Source: Thalassobacillus sp. CUG 92003 (GTDB lineage Bacteria; Bacillota; Bacilli; Bacillales; Halobacillaceae). Taken from it: a stretch of 64,000 bases of DNA. The translations under genes were made by a program, and so were the position numbers. Of this stretch, positions 43,578 through 53,194 are shown in pieces. Position 1 is the first letter of the stretch. Every line of letters begins with the position of its first letter. The stretch covers positions 1 through 64,000 of the forward strand of contig NZ_JABLSJ010000014.1 in the NCBI RefSeq assembly GCF_013618635.1, given 5' to 3'. The notes beneath the pieces are model-generated. The model did not search any database, was not told the origin of the DNA, and saw nothing but the letters and a program-made list of their open reading frames with translations.

Positions 43578-45122
43578 ATGAAAACAGACGTCATTATAGG
43601 CATCGATATCGGTACAACCAGTACAAAGACATTAGCTTACGACACGAAAGGTGCGATTTGGGCAGAAGTTGAGCAAGAATATCCGCTATATTCGCCGGAT
43701 CCATCTTGGAAAGAGCAAGACCCTGAAGAAATTTATGCAGCTGTTAAATCTACGCTGGCTGAAGTTGCCCAGCAAGTTGAATCAAAGCAGGGTCATATTG
43801 CAGGCGTAGGGTTTAGTGCTGCCATGCACAGTATTTTGGCTTTGGATGACGAGGGAAATGTACTTACTAATGCTTTGACATGGGCGGATCAGCGCTCTTT
43901 TTCAGAAGCGGAAGAGTTAAAAGAGGGAGAAGGACACGCCATCTATTTGCGGACAGGCACGCCAATTCACCCCATGTCACCACTGACTAAGCTTATGTGG
44001 TTCAGAAGAAACCGACCGGAATTATTTGCAAAAGCGACGAAGTGGATTTCACTTAAAGAGTATGTGTGTTATCGCTTGTTTCATCGTTTCATCGTTGATT
44101 ATTCAATCGCATCTGCGACAGGCTTATTTAATTTAAAGGAATTAAGCTGGGATGATGAAACACTTAATCTCGTGGGAATTAAAGAAAATCAGCTGTCACA
44201 GCCGGTTTCGACTACTCACGTTGTTAAAGGATTGGATAGCGAACTTGCAGCATATTTGAACCTGGATCCCGAAACGCCGTTTGTCATCGGAGCAAGTGAC
44301 GGCGTATTGGCCAACATAGGGGTCGGGGCTGTTGAACATGGCTCCGTAGCTTGCTCGATCGGTACAAGTGGCGCCATTCGAACCATTGTGAATGAACCGA
44401 CCGTGGACCCGAAAGGTCGAATTTTTTGCTATGCCTTAACGGAAGATCAATGGGTGATTGGCGGTCCGATCAATAACGGCGGCATTTCATTCCGTTGGGC
44501 GCGTGACCAACTGTTCCCTGATATCAAGGAAAGCATTAAGCCGAACGGATTCACAGCTTATGACGAACTGACCCGACGGGCTTCCTTCGTCAGACCTGGT
44601 TCGAACGGACTCTTATTCCTACCCTATTTAACCGGAGAACGCGCACCATTCTGGGATGCGGATACAAAAGGGGTATTCTTTGGCCTCACCTTGGATCATG
44701 GGCGCGATCACATGGTACGGAGTGTGTTAGAAGGCGTCATGTTCCAAATGTATTCAGTCGCCATTGCCTTGATCGAAGCTGGTGTAGAACCGGTTGAATA
44801 TCGAGCAGGAGGCGGATTTGCTCGTTCAGAATTGTGGCGACAAATAATGGCCGACATTTTCGAAACGGAAATCGTTGTGCCAGAAAGTCATCAGGGTTCA
44901 TGTTTAGGTGCAGCCTGGCTATCAATGAAAGCGCTTGGCATGATCGATGACTTGTCGAGTGTGAAAGAGGTCATCCGCACAAAAGTGAAACATGGTCCAA
45001 TTGAAGAAAATGTGCAAACTTACAGGGAACTGAAGCCAGTCTTCCTTCGTCTGGCAAGACAATTGCCGGATGAATTTAAGGCGATATCAGAAGTGCAAAG
45101 AAAGATTAGTACACAACATTAA
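43578..45122 (+). CDS. gntK: Gluconokinase (FGGY family)
   Basis: Phosphorylates gluconate to 6-phosphogluconate. 514 residues, essentially the B. subtilis GntK length. N-terminal I-G-I-D-I-G-T-T-S-T-K phosphate loop, T-W-A-D-Q-R sugar-binding, S-D-G-V-L-A-N-I-G-V-G, G-T-S-G-A and the C-terminal A-G-G-G-F-A-R-S ATP region. ATG at 43578 after GGAGGG; the open frame back to 43524 overlaps a cre-like site. First gene of gntK-gntP-gnd. Confidence 0.94.
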   Translation: MKTDVIIGIDIGTTSTKTLAYDTKGAIWAEVEQEYPLYSPDPSWKEQDPEEIYAAVKSTLAEVAQQVESKQGHIAGVGFSAAMHSILALDDEGNVLTNALTWADQRSFSEAEELKEGEGHAIYLRTGTPIHPMSPLTKLMWFRRNRPELFAKATKWISLKEYVCYRLFHRFIVDYSIASATGLFNLKELSWDDETLNLVGIKENQLSQPVSTTHVVKGLDSELAAYLNLDPETPFVIGASDGVLANIGVGAVEHGSVACSIGTSGAIRTIVNEPTVDPKGRIFCYALTEDQWVIGGPINNGGISFRWARDQLFPDIKESIKPNGFTAYDELTRRASFVRPGSNGLLFLPYLTGERAPFWDADTKGVFFGLTLDHGRDHMVRSVLEGVMFQMYSVAIALIEAGVEPVEYRAGGGFARSELWRQIMADIFETEIVVPESHQGSCLGAAWLSMKALGMIDDLSSVKEVIRTKVKHGPIEENVQTYRELKPVFLRLARQLPDEFKAISEVQRKISTQH

Positions 45123-45145
45123 TAAATGGAGAGGAGTAGATTAAT

Positions 45146-46495
45146 ATGGAATCCACAGCTGGTCTTATTATTGTAGCTGTCTTAGCTGTCGTCGCACTTT
45201 TATTTCTTGTTATGAAAACGAAACTGCAAGCGTTTATCGCTTTACTACTTGTAAGTATACTTGTCGGTTTAGTCGTAGGAATGCCTTTAGGGGATATCAT
45301 CACGACCATTGAAGAGGGAATGGGAGGCACCCTTGGTTACATCGCTGTCATCATTGGCCTCGGCGCCATGTTTGGTGAGATGCTGCGTGTCTCAGGGGGC
45401 GCTGAACGGCTTGCCATTACCTTAATCGATAAATTCGGGGAAAAGAACGTCAGCTGGGCCCTCGGTTTAACAGGCTTTATCATTTCGATTCCTGTCTTCT
45501 TTGACGTGGCGCTCGTTATTCTCGTACCGATCATTTACAGCTTGACTCAAAGAACAAAGAAATCATTATTATATTTTGGGATCCCATTGTTAGCGGGTCT
45601 CGCTGTTACGCACAGTTTCATTCCACCGACCCCCGGCCCCATCTCGGTTGCTTCCATACTTGATGCCGACCTTGGCTGGGTTATCTTATTCGGTTTCTTA
45701 GCTGGTATACCGGCTATGATTATCGGTGGTCCTATTTTCGGGAAATACATCTCCGAAAAAATTCATATCAATGTTCCTGAATACATGCTTGAGCAAGTTA
45801 AAGATATTGATTATGATCGTGAACTACCCAGCTTTAAAAGCATTGTCCTCATCATTACGCTGCCACTTGTATTAATTTTGGTTAATACATTGTCAGACTT
45901 GATGTTAGAAGATGGCAGCTCAGTTCAAAGCTTTTTGACCTTCATAGGTCACCCCTTTGTGGCGTTAACGATTGCAGCATTATTAACGTTCTACATTTTT
46001 GGGATCAAACGCGGTTATACGAAAGAAGAAGTTCAGGGCATCACTACGAAAGCGCTTGAACCTGCCGGGATCATCATACTCGTAACAGGTGCTGGTGGTG
46101 TGTTTGGTGAAATGCTCATCCAGTCCGGTATCGGCGACATTTTAGCCGAAGCCATGAAAGGTGCACAGATGCCACTGATCGTTTTTGCTTTCTTGACCGC
46201 AACCGTTGTCAGAATCGCTCAAGGTTCAGCAACTGTTTCGATGATTACAGCCGCTGGTCTCGTTGCGCCATTATTAGAATCGTTTGATGTGAGCGAACCG
46301 ATGCTTGGCTTACTCGTTATTTCAATTGCTTCTGGTGCTACAGTCGTGTCTCACGTCAATGACTCAGGTTTCTGGATTGTTAACCGTTATTTCGGTTTAA
46401 CGGAGAAACAAACGCTGCAATCATGGACAGTGATGGAAACGATTATTGGACTCGTCGGTTTCGCCGTAGCGTTATTGCTTAGTCTATTTGTTTAA
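45146..46495 (+). CDS. gntP: Gluconate permease GntP
   Basis: 449-residue GntP/Gnt-type transporter with about 12-13 hydrophobic helices; conserved blocks include G-M-P-L-G-D-I, G-L-G-A-M-F-G-E-M-L, H-S-F-I-P-P-T-P-G-P and the C-terminal H-V-N-D-S-G-F-W. Proton-coupled uptake of gluconate, here matched to the kinase 23 bp upstream. RBS GGAGAGGAG. Confidence 0.95.
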   Translation: MESTAGLIIVAVLAVVALLFLVMKTKLQAFIALLLVSILVGLVVGMPLGDIITTIEEGMGGTLGYIAVIIGLGAMFGEMLRVSGGAERLAITLIDKFGEKNVSWALGLTGFIISIPVFFDVALVILVPIIYSLTQRTKKSLLYFGIPLLAGLAVTHSFIPPTPGPISVASILDADLGWVILFGFLAGIPAMIIGGPIFGKYISEKIHINVPEYMLEQVKDIDYDRELPSFKSIVLIITLPLVLILVNTLSDLMLEDGSSVQSFLTFIGHPFVALTIAALLTFYIFGIKRGYTKEEVQGITTKALEPAGIIILVTGAGGVFGEMLIQSGIGDILAEAMKGAQMPLIVFAFLTATVVRIAQGSATVSMITAAGLVAPLLESFDVSEPMLGLLVISIASGATVVSHVNDSGFWIVNRYFGLTEKQTLQSWTVMETIIGLVGFAVALLLSLFV

Positions 46496-46534
46496 GGCGC
46501 CTATGAAATTATTAGACAGAAAAGAGGATGCAAT

Positions 46535-47437
46535 ATGAAGGTAGGGTTAATTGGTTTAGGTAAAATGGGTGCGAACATCGGAGCTCAAATGCTAGAGAAA
46601 GAACACGATGTCGTGGCTTATGACGTATCGGAAGAGTCTGTGGAACAGTTCAAGCGTGAAGGCGGGGAGGGTGTCAATTCTATCCCGGCTTTAGTGGATC
46701 TGTTAGATGAGTCGCCTCGTGTGATTTGGATGATGGTACCTGCAGGCGAGATTACGGATCAAGTCATTGAAGAAGTGACGCCCTTATTAAATAAAGACGA
46801 CATTCTAATCGATGCCGGTAATTCTCACTACAAAAAAACAATCGAACATCACGAGCAGTTATCCGCGCGTGGCATCAAATTCTTTGATGTCGGCACGAGC
46901 GGCGGGGTTTCCGGAGCTCGCAATGGAGCTTGCTTCATGATTGGCGGAGATCAAGACGTCTTCCAAACGATTGAACCGCTATTTGATGGGCTTTCTGTCG
47001 AGAACGGGTATCATTTTACAGGGGAAGGCGGAAGCGGCCATTTTTTGAAAATGGTTCACAACGGTATCGAATACGGCATGATGGCAGCTATCGGTGAAGG
47101 ATTTGAACTGCTTGAAAAAAGTCCGTTTGATTTTGACTACGAAGGCGTCGCCAAAGTGTGGAATAATGGCTCCGTGATCCGCAGCTGGTTAATGGAACTA
47201 ATGGAAGGCGCCTTCAAGAAAGACGCTCGTCTGGATGATATTAAAGGCGTCATGAACTCCTCCGGTGAAGGGAAATGGACAGTGGAATCCTCATTGGATT
47301 TTGAAACACCTGCTCCCATTATTACACTGGCGCTTATGATGCGTTATCGTTCCCAGGAGGACGATACGTTCACTGGAAAAGTTGTCTCCGCTCTCCGTCA
47401 CGAGTTCGGCGGGCATGCAATTGAAAAGAATAACTAA
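46535..47437 (+). CDS. gnd: Short-type 6-phosphogluconate dehydrogenase, probably NAD-dependent
   Basis: 300 residues, the short YqeC/GndA type rather than the ~470-residue GntZ. Rossmann G-L-G-K-M-G-A-N at 7-14, the signature D-V-G-T-S-G-G-V-S-G-A-R-N-G-A-C and catalytic Lys in F-L-K-M-V-H-N-G-I-E-Y. The fingerprint after beta-2 (Y-D-V-S) favours NAD over NADP (inference). Decarboxylates 6-phosphogluconate to ribulose 5-phosphate, completing the operon's pathway. Confidence 0.92.
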   Translation: MKVGLIGLGKMGANIGAQMLEKEHDVVAYDVSEESVEQFKREGGEGVNSIPALVDLLDESPRVIWMMVPAGEITDQVIEEVTPLLNKDDILIDAGNSHYKKTIEHHEQLSARGIKFFDVGTSGGVSGARNGACFMIGGDQDVFQTIEPLFDGLSVENGYHFTGEGGSGHFLKMVHNGIEYGMMAAIGEGFELLEKSPFDFDYEGVAKVWNNGSVIRSWLMELMEGAFKKDARLDDIKGVMNSSGEGKWTVESSLDFETPAPIITLALMMRYRSQEDDTFTGKVVSALRHEFGGHAIEKNN

Positions 47438-47506
47438 TGATGAAGGTGCTGGGTTGTTTTCTTCCGGTCTAGGAAGAGAGGGATAATGACCGTAAACAGC
47501 AAATCA

Positions 47507-47541
47507 AAACGCTTGGATGTCTACTATCCAAGCGTTTTTTT
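47507..47541 (+). terminator. gnt operon terminator
   Basis: Perfect AAAACGCTTGGAT / ATCCAAGCGTTTT stem running into T7. Confidence 0.92.
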
Positions 47542-47671
47542 AGGTCTTGAATAAGAGGGTATTCCAGAGCAACCGGCTGTCTGAAAAGCATCAATGGGTA
47601 ACCTTCCTAAAGCTATATCCCCCCAATTTAAACATCAAAAAATAAATTTCGTATTTTCTTGTTCCTTACGG

Positions 47672-47699
47672 TTGACTTTATACGTTACGCATGTATAAT
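47672..47699 (+). promoter_or_regulatory. Promoter of argGH
   Basis: TTGACT (47672-47677), 16-bp spacer, TATAAT (47694-47699). It places the transcript start shortly before the T-box leader. 47542-47671 shows nothing else. Confidence 0.78.
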
Positions 47700-47724
47700 T
47701 ATGAATTAACAATAATAAAAATAC

Positions 47725-47967
47725 AAAAACCGTAGATGAAGAAAGTAGTTGCTAAATAGATAATCAGCGAATCGGGGACGGTGGGAGCCCGGGAATCTAT
47801 TAGGAATGAAACGCCCTTCTGAGGTGCCGGGTGAATGTATAAGTAGCCTTGGCCGGTATGCCCTCCGTTATGGTTTCGAGTTGGTTCTGACAAAGGACAA
47901 TGAGAGTGGTACCGCGGACAGCAGATACGTTCGCCTCTTACAGGGATACAAGAGGTGGACGTTTTTT
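47725..47967 (+). promoter_or_regulatory. T-box riboswitch, arginine (CGC specifier), upstream of argG
   Basis: Stem I features are GATGAAGAAAGTAG near its 5' side, AGCGAA and the GGGGACGGTG distal loop. The specifier loop reads GAAA-CGC-CC, so CGC (47812-47814) pairs with an Arg anticodon. The T-box AGAGTGGTACCGCGG (47903-47917) holds UGGU for the uncharged acceptor end. The terminator (47927-47960 stem with CGCCTCTT/AAGAGGTG, T6 at 47962-47967) closes the leader. Uncharged tRNA-Arg should switch on argGH. Confidence 0.93.
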
Positions 47968-48001
47968 AATGGATATACACAATTCTGAAGGAGGAATTAG
48001 A

Positions 48002-49219
48002 ATGACTAAACCAAAAGTAGTGTTGGCTTATTCCGGCGGATTGGATACATCAATTTCAGTGAAATGGATTCAAGAAAAATATGGATACGATGTTATCGCC
48101 TTGGGCCTAGACATCGGTGAAGGCAAGCATTTGGAGGAAATCAGACAGAAGGCGCTTGATGTAGGTGCCGTTAAAGCGATCATGATCGATGGTAAAGAGA
48201 TGCTCGCGCAGGATTATATTTTACCTTCATTGAAAGCCAATGCCATGTATGAAGGGAAATATCCGCTATCTTCAGCGATTTCGAGACCATTAATCTCAAA
48301 ATTGTTGGTTGATGTGGCTGAACAGGAGGGGGCCGTTGCTGTGGCGCATGGCTGCACCGGAAAAGGGAATGATCAAGTCCGGTTTGAAGTGGCGATCCAG
48401 TCGTTGAACCCCGATCTGGAGGTCATTGCACCCGTACGGGAGTGGGGCATGACCCGTGATGAACAAATTCAATATGCGGAAGATAAAGGCATCCCGATTC
48501 CAGTGAACCTGGATAATCCGTTTTCGATTGATGCGAATATCTGGGGCCGTGCCTGTGAAGCAGGTGTGCTTGAGGATCCTTGGATGGAAGCTCCGGAAGC
48601 GGCTTACGATTGGACGAATCCGATTGAGAAAACGCCGGATCAACCCGAGTATCTGGATATCGAGTTTGATCAAGGGGTCCCGGTGGGGTTGAACGGTGTA
48701 CCTATGCCGCTCGTAGATTTGATTGAAACGTTGAACGATAAAGGCGGACTGCACGGTGCTGGGCGTATCGACCATGTGGAAAACCGTCTCGTCGGCATCA
48801 AATCAAGAGAGGTCTATGAAAATCCGGGTGCGATGATTTTGATCAATGCTCACAAAGAATTGGAATTTCTGACCCTGACACGGGAAGTGTCTCAGTTTAA
48901 AACCACTGTCGATCAGCAGCTGTCCAAAATCATTTACGATGGCCTTTGGTATTCACCGATCAAAAATGCGCTGACCGCGTTTGTGGATGAAACCCAGCAG
49001 GTTGTCTCCGGCACCGTCAAAGTCAAACTGTTTAAAGGACACTTTAATGTAGTTGGAAAACAATCGGCTAACAGCTTGTATAATGAGCAGCTTTCCACTT
49101 ATTCAAAAGAGGATGCGTTTGATCATAACGCGGCTGTAGGGTTTATCAAGTTATGGGGCCTTCCAACTAAAGTGTATGCAGATGTTCATAAAAAGAAAAA
49201 GGTGCTTGTTCATGAGTAA
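48002..49219 (+). CDS. argG: Argininosuccinate synthase
   Basis: Ligates citrulline and aspartate with ATP. 405 residues; N-type ATP loop A-Y-S-G-G-L-D-T-S at 8-16, [14 protein letters not shown], and the D[11 protein letters not shown] block are present. ATG at 48002 follows GAAGGAGG; the frame is open upstream through the T-box but that is not coding. Overlaps argH by 8 bp. Confidence 0.97.
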   Translation: MTKPKVVLAYSGGLDTSISVKWIQEKYGYDVIALGLDIGEGKHLEEIRQKALDVGAVKAIMIDGKEMLAQDYILPSLKANAMYEGKYPLSSAISRPLISKLLVDVAEQEGAVAVAHGCTGKGNDQVRFEVAIQSLNPDLEVIAPVREWGMTRDEQIQYAEDKGIPIPVNLDNPFSIDANIWGRACEAGVLEDPWMEAPEAAYDWTNPIEKTPDQPEYLDIEFDQGVPVGLNGVPMPLVDLIETLNDKGGLHGAGRIDHVENRLVGIKSREVYENPGAMILINAHKELEFLTLTREVSQFKTTVDQQLSKIIYDGLWYSPIKNALTAFVDETQQVVSGTVKVKLFKGHFNVVGKQSANSLYNEQLSTYSKEDAFDHNAAVGFIKLWGLPTKVYADVHKKKKVLVHE

Positions 49220-50591
49220 GTTGTGGGGAGGCAGGTTTACAAAACCTACCAATGATTTAGTGGATGCGTATACATCTTCTATTCATTTTGACCAAAAATT
49301 AGCCAAGGAAGATATCCAGTGCAGCCTTGCGCATGTGCAGATGCTTGGAGAAACAGGCATTATCTCAAAAGAGGAGGCAGAAACGATCAGCCACGGTTTA
49401 ACAGTGATCAGCGGAAAAATCGACCGTGGTGAGGTTTCTTTCTCCACAGAACATGAAGACATTCATATGAATATCGAAAAGCTCCTGATAGATGAAATCG
49501 GTGAGGTGGGCGGTAAACTTCACACCGGTCGAAGTCGGAATGATCAAGTGGCTACCGATATGCACTTATATTTACGAACGAAAACAAATGAGCTGATCGC
49601 ATTACTTGAACACGTGCAGCAAGCCATCTATAAGCAGGCAGAAGCTAATGTGGAGACCATTTTACCAGGTTATACTCATTTGCAAAGGGCTCAGCCCGTT
49701 TCCTTCGCCCATCATGTGCTCGCTTATTTCTGGATGTTCGAACGAGATAAACAGCGACTCCAGGATAGTCTGAAGCGCATTAATTGGTCGCCGCTCGGTG
49801 CCGCAGCCATGGCTGGTACGACTTACCCGATTGATCGCGAGCGTACTGCTGAGCTGCTGGATTTCGAATACGTCTATCCCAACAGTATGGATGCAGTAAG
49901 TGATCGCGACTTTATTCTGGAGTTCCTTTCTGATGCCTCAATCATCATCACCCATATTTCCCGTCTATCCGAAGAACTTGTCCTTTGGAGCAGTGAGGAG
50001 TTTAGTTTCATTGAGCTTGATGATGCATTTTGCACCGGGTCTAGTATTATGCCGCAAAAGAAAAATCCGGACGTGCCCGAGCTATTACGCGGAAAAACTG
50101 GGCGTATTTACGGTCATTTGACAGGATTGCTCACGTTATTAAAAGGACTTCCCCTGGCGTATAACAAAGATATGCAAGAAGATAAGGAAGGCATGTTCGA
50201 CACAGTCGAGACATTAGAAGGAGCCCTGAATTTATTAGCTCCTATGCTGGAATCAATGACAGTCAATAAAGCGCATATGCGCCAAGCTGTCACACAAGAT
50301 TATTCAAATGCCACAGATATTGCCGACTACTTGGCGGTCAAAGGCATGCCCTTTCGCCAAGCGCATGAAGTGATTGGTAAAATTGTGTTATATGCCATCG
50401 AAGCGAACAAATATTTACTCGATCTAACACTAGAAGAATTTCAATCATTTTCGACGTTATTCGAAGATGATATTTTCACTAAATTGCTGCCGGATGAAGT
50501 TGTAGCCGCCAGAGACAGCTATGGCGGAACTGGACATGAAAAAGTTCACATGCAGCTTAAGCAAGCAGCCGATTGCTTATCTCATCATTAG
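49212..50591 (+). CDS. argH: Argininosuccinate lyase
   Basis: Releases arginine and fumarate. 459 residues; K-L-W-G-G-R-F start, [19 protein letters not shown], and the fumarase-superfamily loop [15 protein letters not shown] at 49212 sits within the end of argG (RBS AAGGTG). The rest of arginine synthesis is not in the window. Confidence 0.97.
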   Translation: MSKLWGGRFTKPTNDLVDAYTSSIHFDQKLAKEDIQCSLAHVQMLGETGIISKEEAETISHGLTVISGKIDRGEVSFSTEHEDIHMNIEKLLIDEIGEVGGKLHTGRSRNDQVATDMHLYLRTKTNELIALLEHVQQAIYKQAEANVETILPGYTHLQRAQPVSFAHHVLAYFWMFERDKQRLQDSLKRINWSPLGAAAMAGTTYPIDRERTAELLDFEYVYPNSMDAVSDRDFILEFLSDASIIITHISRLSEELVLWSSEEFSFIELDDAFCTGSSIMPQKKNPDVPELLRGKTGRIYGHLTGLLTLLKGLPLAYNKDMQEDKEGMFDTVETLEGALNLLAPMLESMTVNKAHMRQAVTQDYSNATDIADYLAVKGMPFRQAHEVIGKIVLYAIEANKYLLDLTLEEFQSFSTLFEDDIFTKLLPDEVVAARDSYGGTGHEKVHMQLKQAADCLSHH

Positions 50592-50599
50592 TCCCCCAG

Positions 50600-50630
50600 C
50601 AGGTTCTGTCACTTCAGGACCTGTTTTTTT
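50600..50630 (+). terminator. argGH terminator
   Basis: CAGGTTCTG / CAGGACCTG stem (one G-U) followed by T7. Confidence 0.9.
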
Positions 50631-50692
50631 ATGTTCAATTTTATAGAACATGCCAGGCGTTGAACCTTAAATATGAACAAAAGTTAGAATGG

Positions 50693-50721
50693 TTGACAAA
50701 TAAATGAAGGCAATTTATTAT
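50693..50721 (+). promoter_or_regulatory. Promoter of the tcyABC-like operon
   Basis: Consensus TTGACA (50693-50698), 17 bp, TATTAT (50716-50721). Just downstream, 50732-50758 holds TAATTC followed by ATCGGT-TTA-ATCGGT-ATTA, a possible operator; it matches the palindromes at yrrT and the ssu-type operon only loosely. Confidence 0.75.
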
Positions 50722-50782
50722 GATGAAGCAATAATTCATATCGGTTTAATCGGTATTAAGATATTATAGGGAGGTTTTTATT

Positions 50783-51628
50783 ATGAGAAGATCATGGTTT
50801 GCGTCTGTTGCCTTTCTTTCTATTTTAGTATTGCTCGCAGCTTGCGGAACGTCAAACGAAGGACAGAAAGCCAACGAGACAGAAGGTGAGAGTGATCAAA
50901 ACGAGACAAGTTCCTCTAATGAAAGTTTGTATGAAAAAGTGCAGAATCAAGGAGAGATTCTGATCGGGACAGAGGGCACCTATCCACCTTTCACGTTCCA
51001 TAATGAAGAAGGCGAACTCACAGGTTTCGACGTTGAAATCGCTCGTGAAGTAGCGGAACGCCTGGGAGTGGAAGCGAATTTCCAGGAAACGAAATGGGAT
51101 GCAATCTTTGCTGGCTTGAATTCTGAACGGTTCGACGTCATCGCAAATCAGGTGGGTATCTCATCTAAACGTCTGAAAAAGTATGATTTTTCTGAGCCTT
51201 ATATTCAGTCTTCAGCTGTACTCGTAGCTCACGAAGATAACGAGGACATTACAAGTTTTGAGGACATTGAAGGAGTCAGTTCAGCTCAATCATTGACGAG
51301 TAACTACTCCAGTATCGCAAAAGAGCATGGTGCGGACGTCACGTCGGTAGAAGGGTTCAAAGAAGCCATGCAGCTACTGGGTTCAAAACGTGTGGAAGTC
51401 ACAATTAATGATCGACTCTCCGTATTGGACTATTTAAACCAGCAAGAAGACGCCCCTATTAAAATTGTCGATCGCAAAGACCAAGCTTCTGAAAATGCTT
51501 TTGCTTTCCGTAAAGGTACCAGTGACAAATTAATCGAGGAAGTCAATAAAGCGCTAGAAGCAATGAAAGAGGACGGCACATATTTGGAAATATCTGAAAA
51601 GTGGTTTGGCGAAGATGTTTCTAAGTAA
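50783..51628 (+). CDS. tcyA: Cystine-type amino-acid-binding lipoprotein
   Basis: 281 residues: lipobox L-A-A-C (Cys21), a Ser/Glu/Asn linker, then a type-3 solute-binding domain with G-T-E-G-T-Y-P-P-F-T-F, G-F-D-V-E-I-A-R-E-V, and V-I-A-N-Q-V-G-I. The whole three-gene set resembles B. subtilis TcyABC (YckK-J-I). Cystine is inferred from the likeness of the ATPase and the sulfur-rich neighbourhood; another polar amino acid remains possible. Confidence 0.85.
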   Translation: MRRSWFASVAFLSILVLLAACGTSNEGQKANETEGESDQNETSSSNESLYEKVQNQGEILIGTEGTYPPFTFHNEEGELTGFDVEIAREVAERLGVEANFQETKWDAIFAGLNSERFDVIANQVGISSKRLKKYDFSEPYIQSSAVLVAHEDNEDITSFEDIEGVSSAQSLTSNYSSIAKEHGADVTSVEGFKEAMQLLGSKRVEVTINDRLSVLDYLNQQEDAPIKIVDRKDQASENAFAFRKGTSDKLIEEVNKALEAMKEDGTYLEISEKWFGEDVSK

Positions 51629-52316
51629 TATTTTTACCAACCCAGCAGAGCAACAATATTACCTCGAGATTTTTGTCAATTCCCTTTGGCCATTGGTCAA
51701 GGGGGCTTTGTTGTATACCATCCCTTTGACATTGATCACCTTCTCCATAGGTCTAGTTCTGGCTGTATTGACAGCTCTTTTTCGTCTATCCGGAATTGCC
51801 GTATTAAAGGGGATCGCTCGTTTCTACGTATCCATTATCCGAGGCACGCCGCTGCTGGTCCAATTGTTTATCATATTCTTTGGTTTGCCTAGTGTCGGTA
51901 TCACAATTGGTGCCTTTCCCGCGGCGGTAATTGGATTTTCACTGAACATGGGGGCATACGGATCTGAAATCATTCGGGCTGCCATTTTGTCAATCCCGAA
52001 AGGACAGTGGGAAGCGGGTTACTCAATTGGGATGTCTTATATTCAGTCCTTAAGACGTGTCATCCTGCCACAGGCGACCAGGGTTTCGATTCCGCCCTTA
52101 TCAAATTCCTTTATTGGATTGGTGAAGGATACTTCATTAGCTTCCACTATAATGGTGGCGGAGATGTTTCGAAAATCTCAGGAAATTGCCTCACAAAATT
52201 ATGAGTTTATGGCATTATATACACAAGCCGCCCTTATTTACTGGGTTATTTGCGTATTCCTTTCTTTTGTTCAAGGAAAAGTAGAGCGCAGGCTGGACCG
52301 GTATGTAGCCAAATAG
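51615..52316 (+). CDS. tcyB: Cystine-type ABC transporter permease
   Basis: About 233 residues with five hydrophobic helices and the HisMQ-type EAA loop (I-P-K-G-Q-W-E-A-G-Y-S-I-G-M). F-I-R-G-T-P-L-L-V-Q-type motif (IIRGTPLLVQLF) is typical of polar amino-acid permeases. It starts inside the last codons of the binding-protein gene; ATG 51615 or TTG 51606 could be used, neither with a strong ribosome site, which suggests translational coupling. Confidence 0.88.
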   Translation: MFLSNIFTNPAEQQYYLEIFVNSLWPLVKGALLYTIPLTLITFSIGLVLAVLTALFRLSGIAVLKGIARFYVSIIRGTPLLVQLFIIFFGLPSVGITIGAFPAAVIGFSLNMGAYGSEIIRAAILSIPKGQWEAGYSIGMSYIQSLRRVILPQATRVSIPPLSNSFIGLVKDTSLASTIMVAEMFRKSQEIASQNYEFMALYTQAALIYWVICVFLSFVQGKVERRLDRYVAK

Positions 52317-52325
52317 GAGGATTCT

Positions 52326-53060
52326 ATGCTGAGCGTTAAAGATTTGCATATACAATTTGGGGATTTGCACGTACTCAAAGGCATTGATTTAGAAGTCGAG
52401 AAGGGGAAAGTGATCGTTATTGTCGGACCATCCGGCTCGGGCAAGACGACACTTTTACGTTGTTTGAACGCATTAGAAATTCCGAACGAAGGCATCGTGG
52501 AAATTAATGATGCTAAAGTGGAATACCAAAACAAGCCAAGTAAAAAAGAGATCATTGCTCTCCGTCAGCAAACAGGGATGGTGTTCCAAAATTATAACCT
52601 ATTCCCTCATTTTACTGCGGCGCAAAATGTCATGGAAGGTCTGGTCACCGTAAAAAAAATCAATAAAAAACGTGCCAGAGAAATAGCAGAAAGCTTACTT
52701 GCCAAAGTCGGCTTGACAGAAAAAGCGGATGACTACCCTTATCAATTATCAGGTGGCCAACAGCAGCGCGTCGGTATCGCCCGTGCTCTTGGTTTGGACC
52801 CTCATTTGATTCTTTTTGATGAAGCCACCTCAGCACTTGATCCGGAATTAGTCGGGGAAGTGCTTAAAGTCATGAAGCAATTAGCGGATGAAGGCATGAC
52901 GATGGTGGTGGTGACCCATGAAATGAAATTCGCGGAAGATGTGGCAGACGAAGTCCTGTTTATGGATGAAGGCGTTGTGGTAGAACGAGGAACACCACAA
53001 GACGTTTTTCATCATCCTAAAGAAGAACGTACGCAACAGTTTTTGAACAAATTGCAATAA
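52326..53060 (+). CDS. tcyC: Cystine-type ABC transporter ATPase
   Basis: 244 residues: Walker [10 protein letters not shown] (38-46), [10 protein letters not shown], signature L-S-G-G-Q-Q-Q-R and Walker B L-I-L-F-D-E-A. The second Walker B position reads D-E-A-T-S-A-L-D. Long stretches resemble B. subtilis TcyC ([23 protein letters not shown]). Last gene of the importer operon, RBS AGGAGG. Confidence 0.9.
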   Translation: MLSVKDLHIQFGDLHVLKGIDLEVEKGKVIVIVGPSGSGKTTLLRCLNALEIPNEGIVEINDAKVEYQNKPSKKEIIALRQQTGMVFQNYNLFPHFTAAQNVMEGLVTVKKINKKRAREIAESLLAKVGLTEKADDYPYQLSGGQQQRVGIARALGLDPHLILFDEATSALDPELVGEVLKVMKQLADEGMTMVVVTHEMKFAEDVADEVLFMDEGVVVERGTPQDVFHHPKEERTQQFLNKLQ

Positions 53061-53070
53061 GACCCTCAAG

Positions 53071-53110
53071 ATCAGCACGCTGAATGCAGTCTTCAGCGTG
53101 CTGATTTTTA
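53071..53110 (+). terminator. tcy operon terminator
   Basis: Perfect 14-bp stem ATCAGCACGCTGAA / TTCAGCGTGCTGAT then T5. Confidence 0.92.
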
Positions 53111-53194
53111 AATCTTCTGTCAAATGTGCGTTTTCAGAGTGATCAGGTTGGGAATACTTTGGTAAACGAGTACAATAAGCGGAGGTCATAACGT

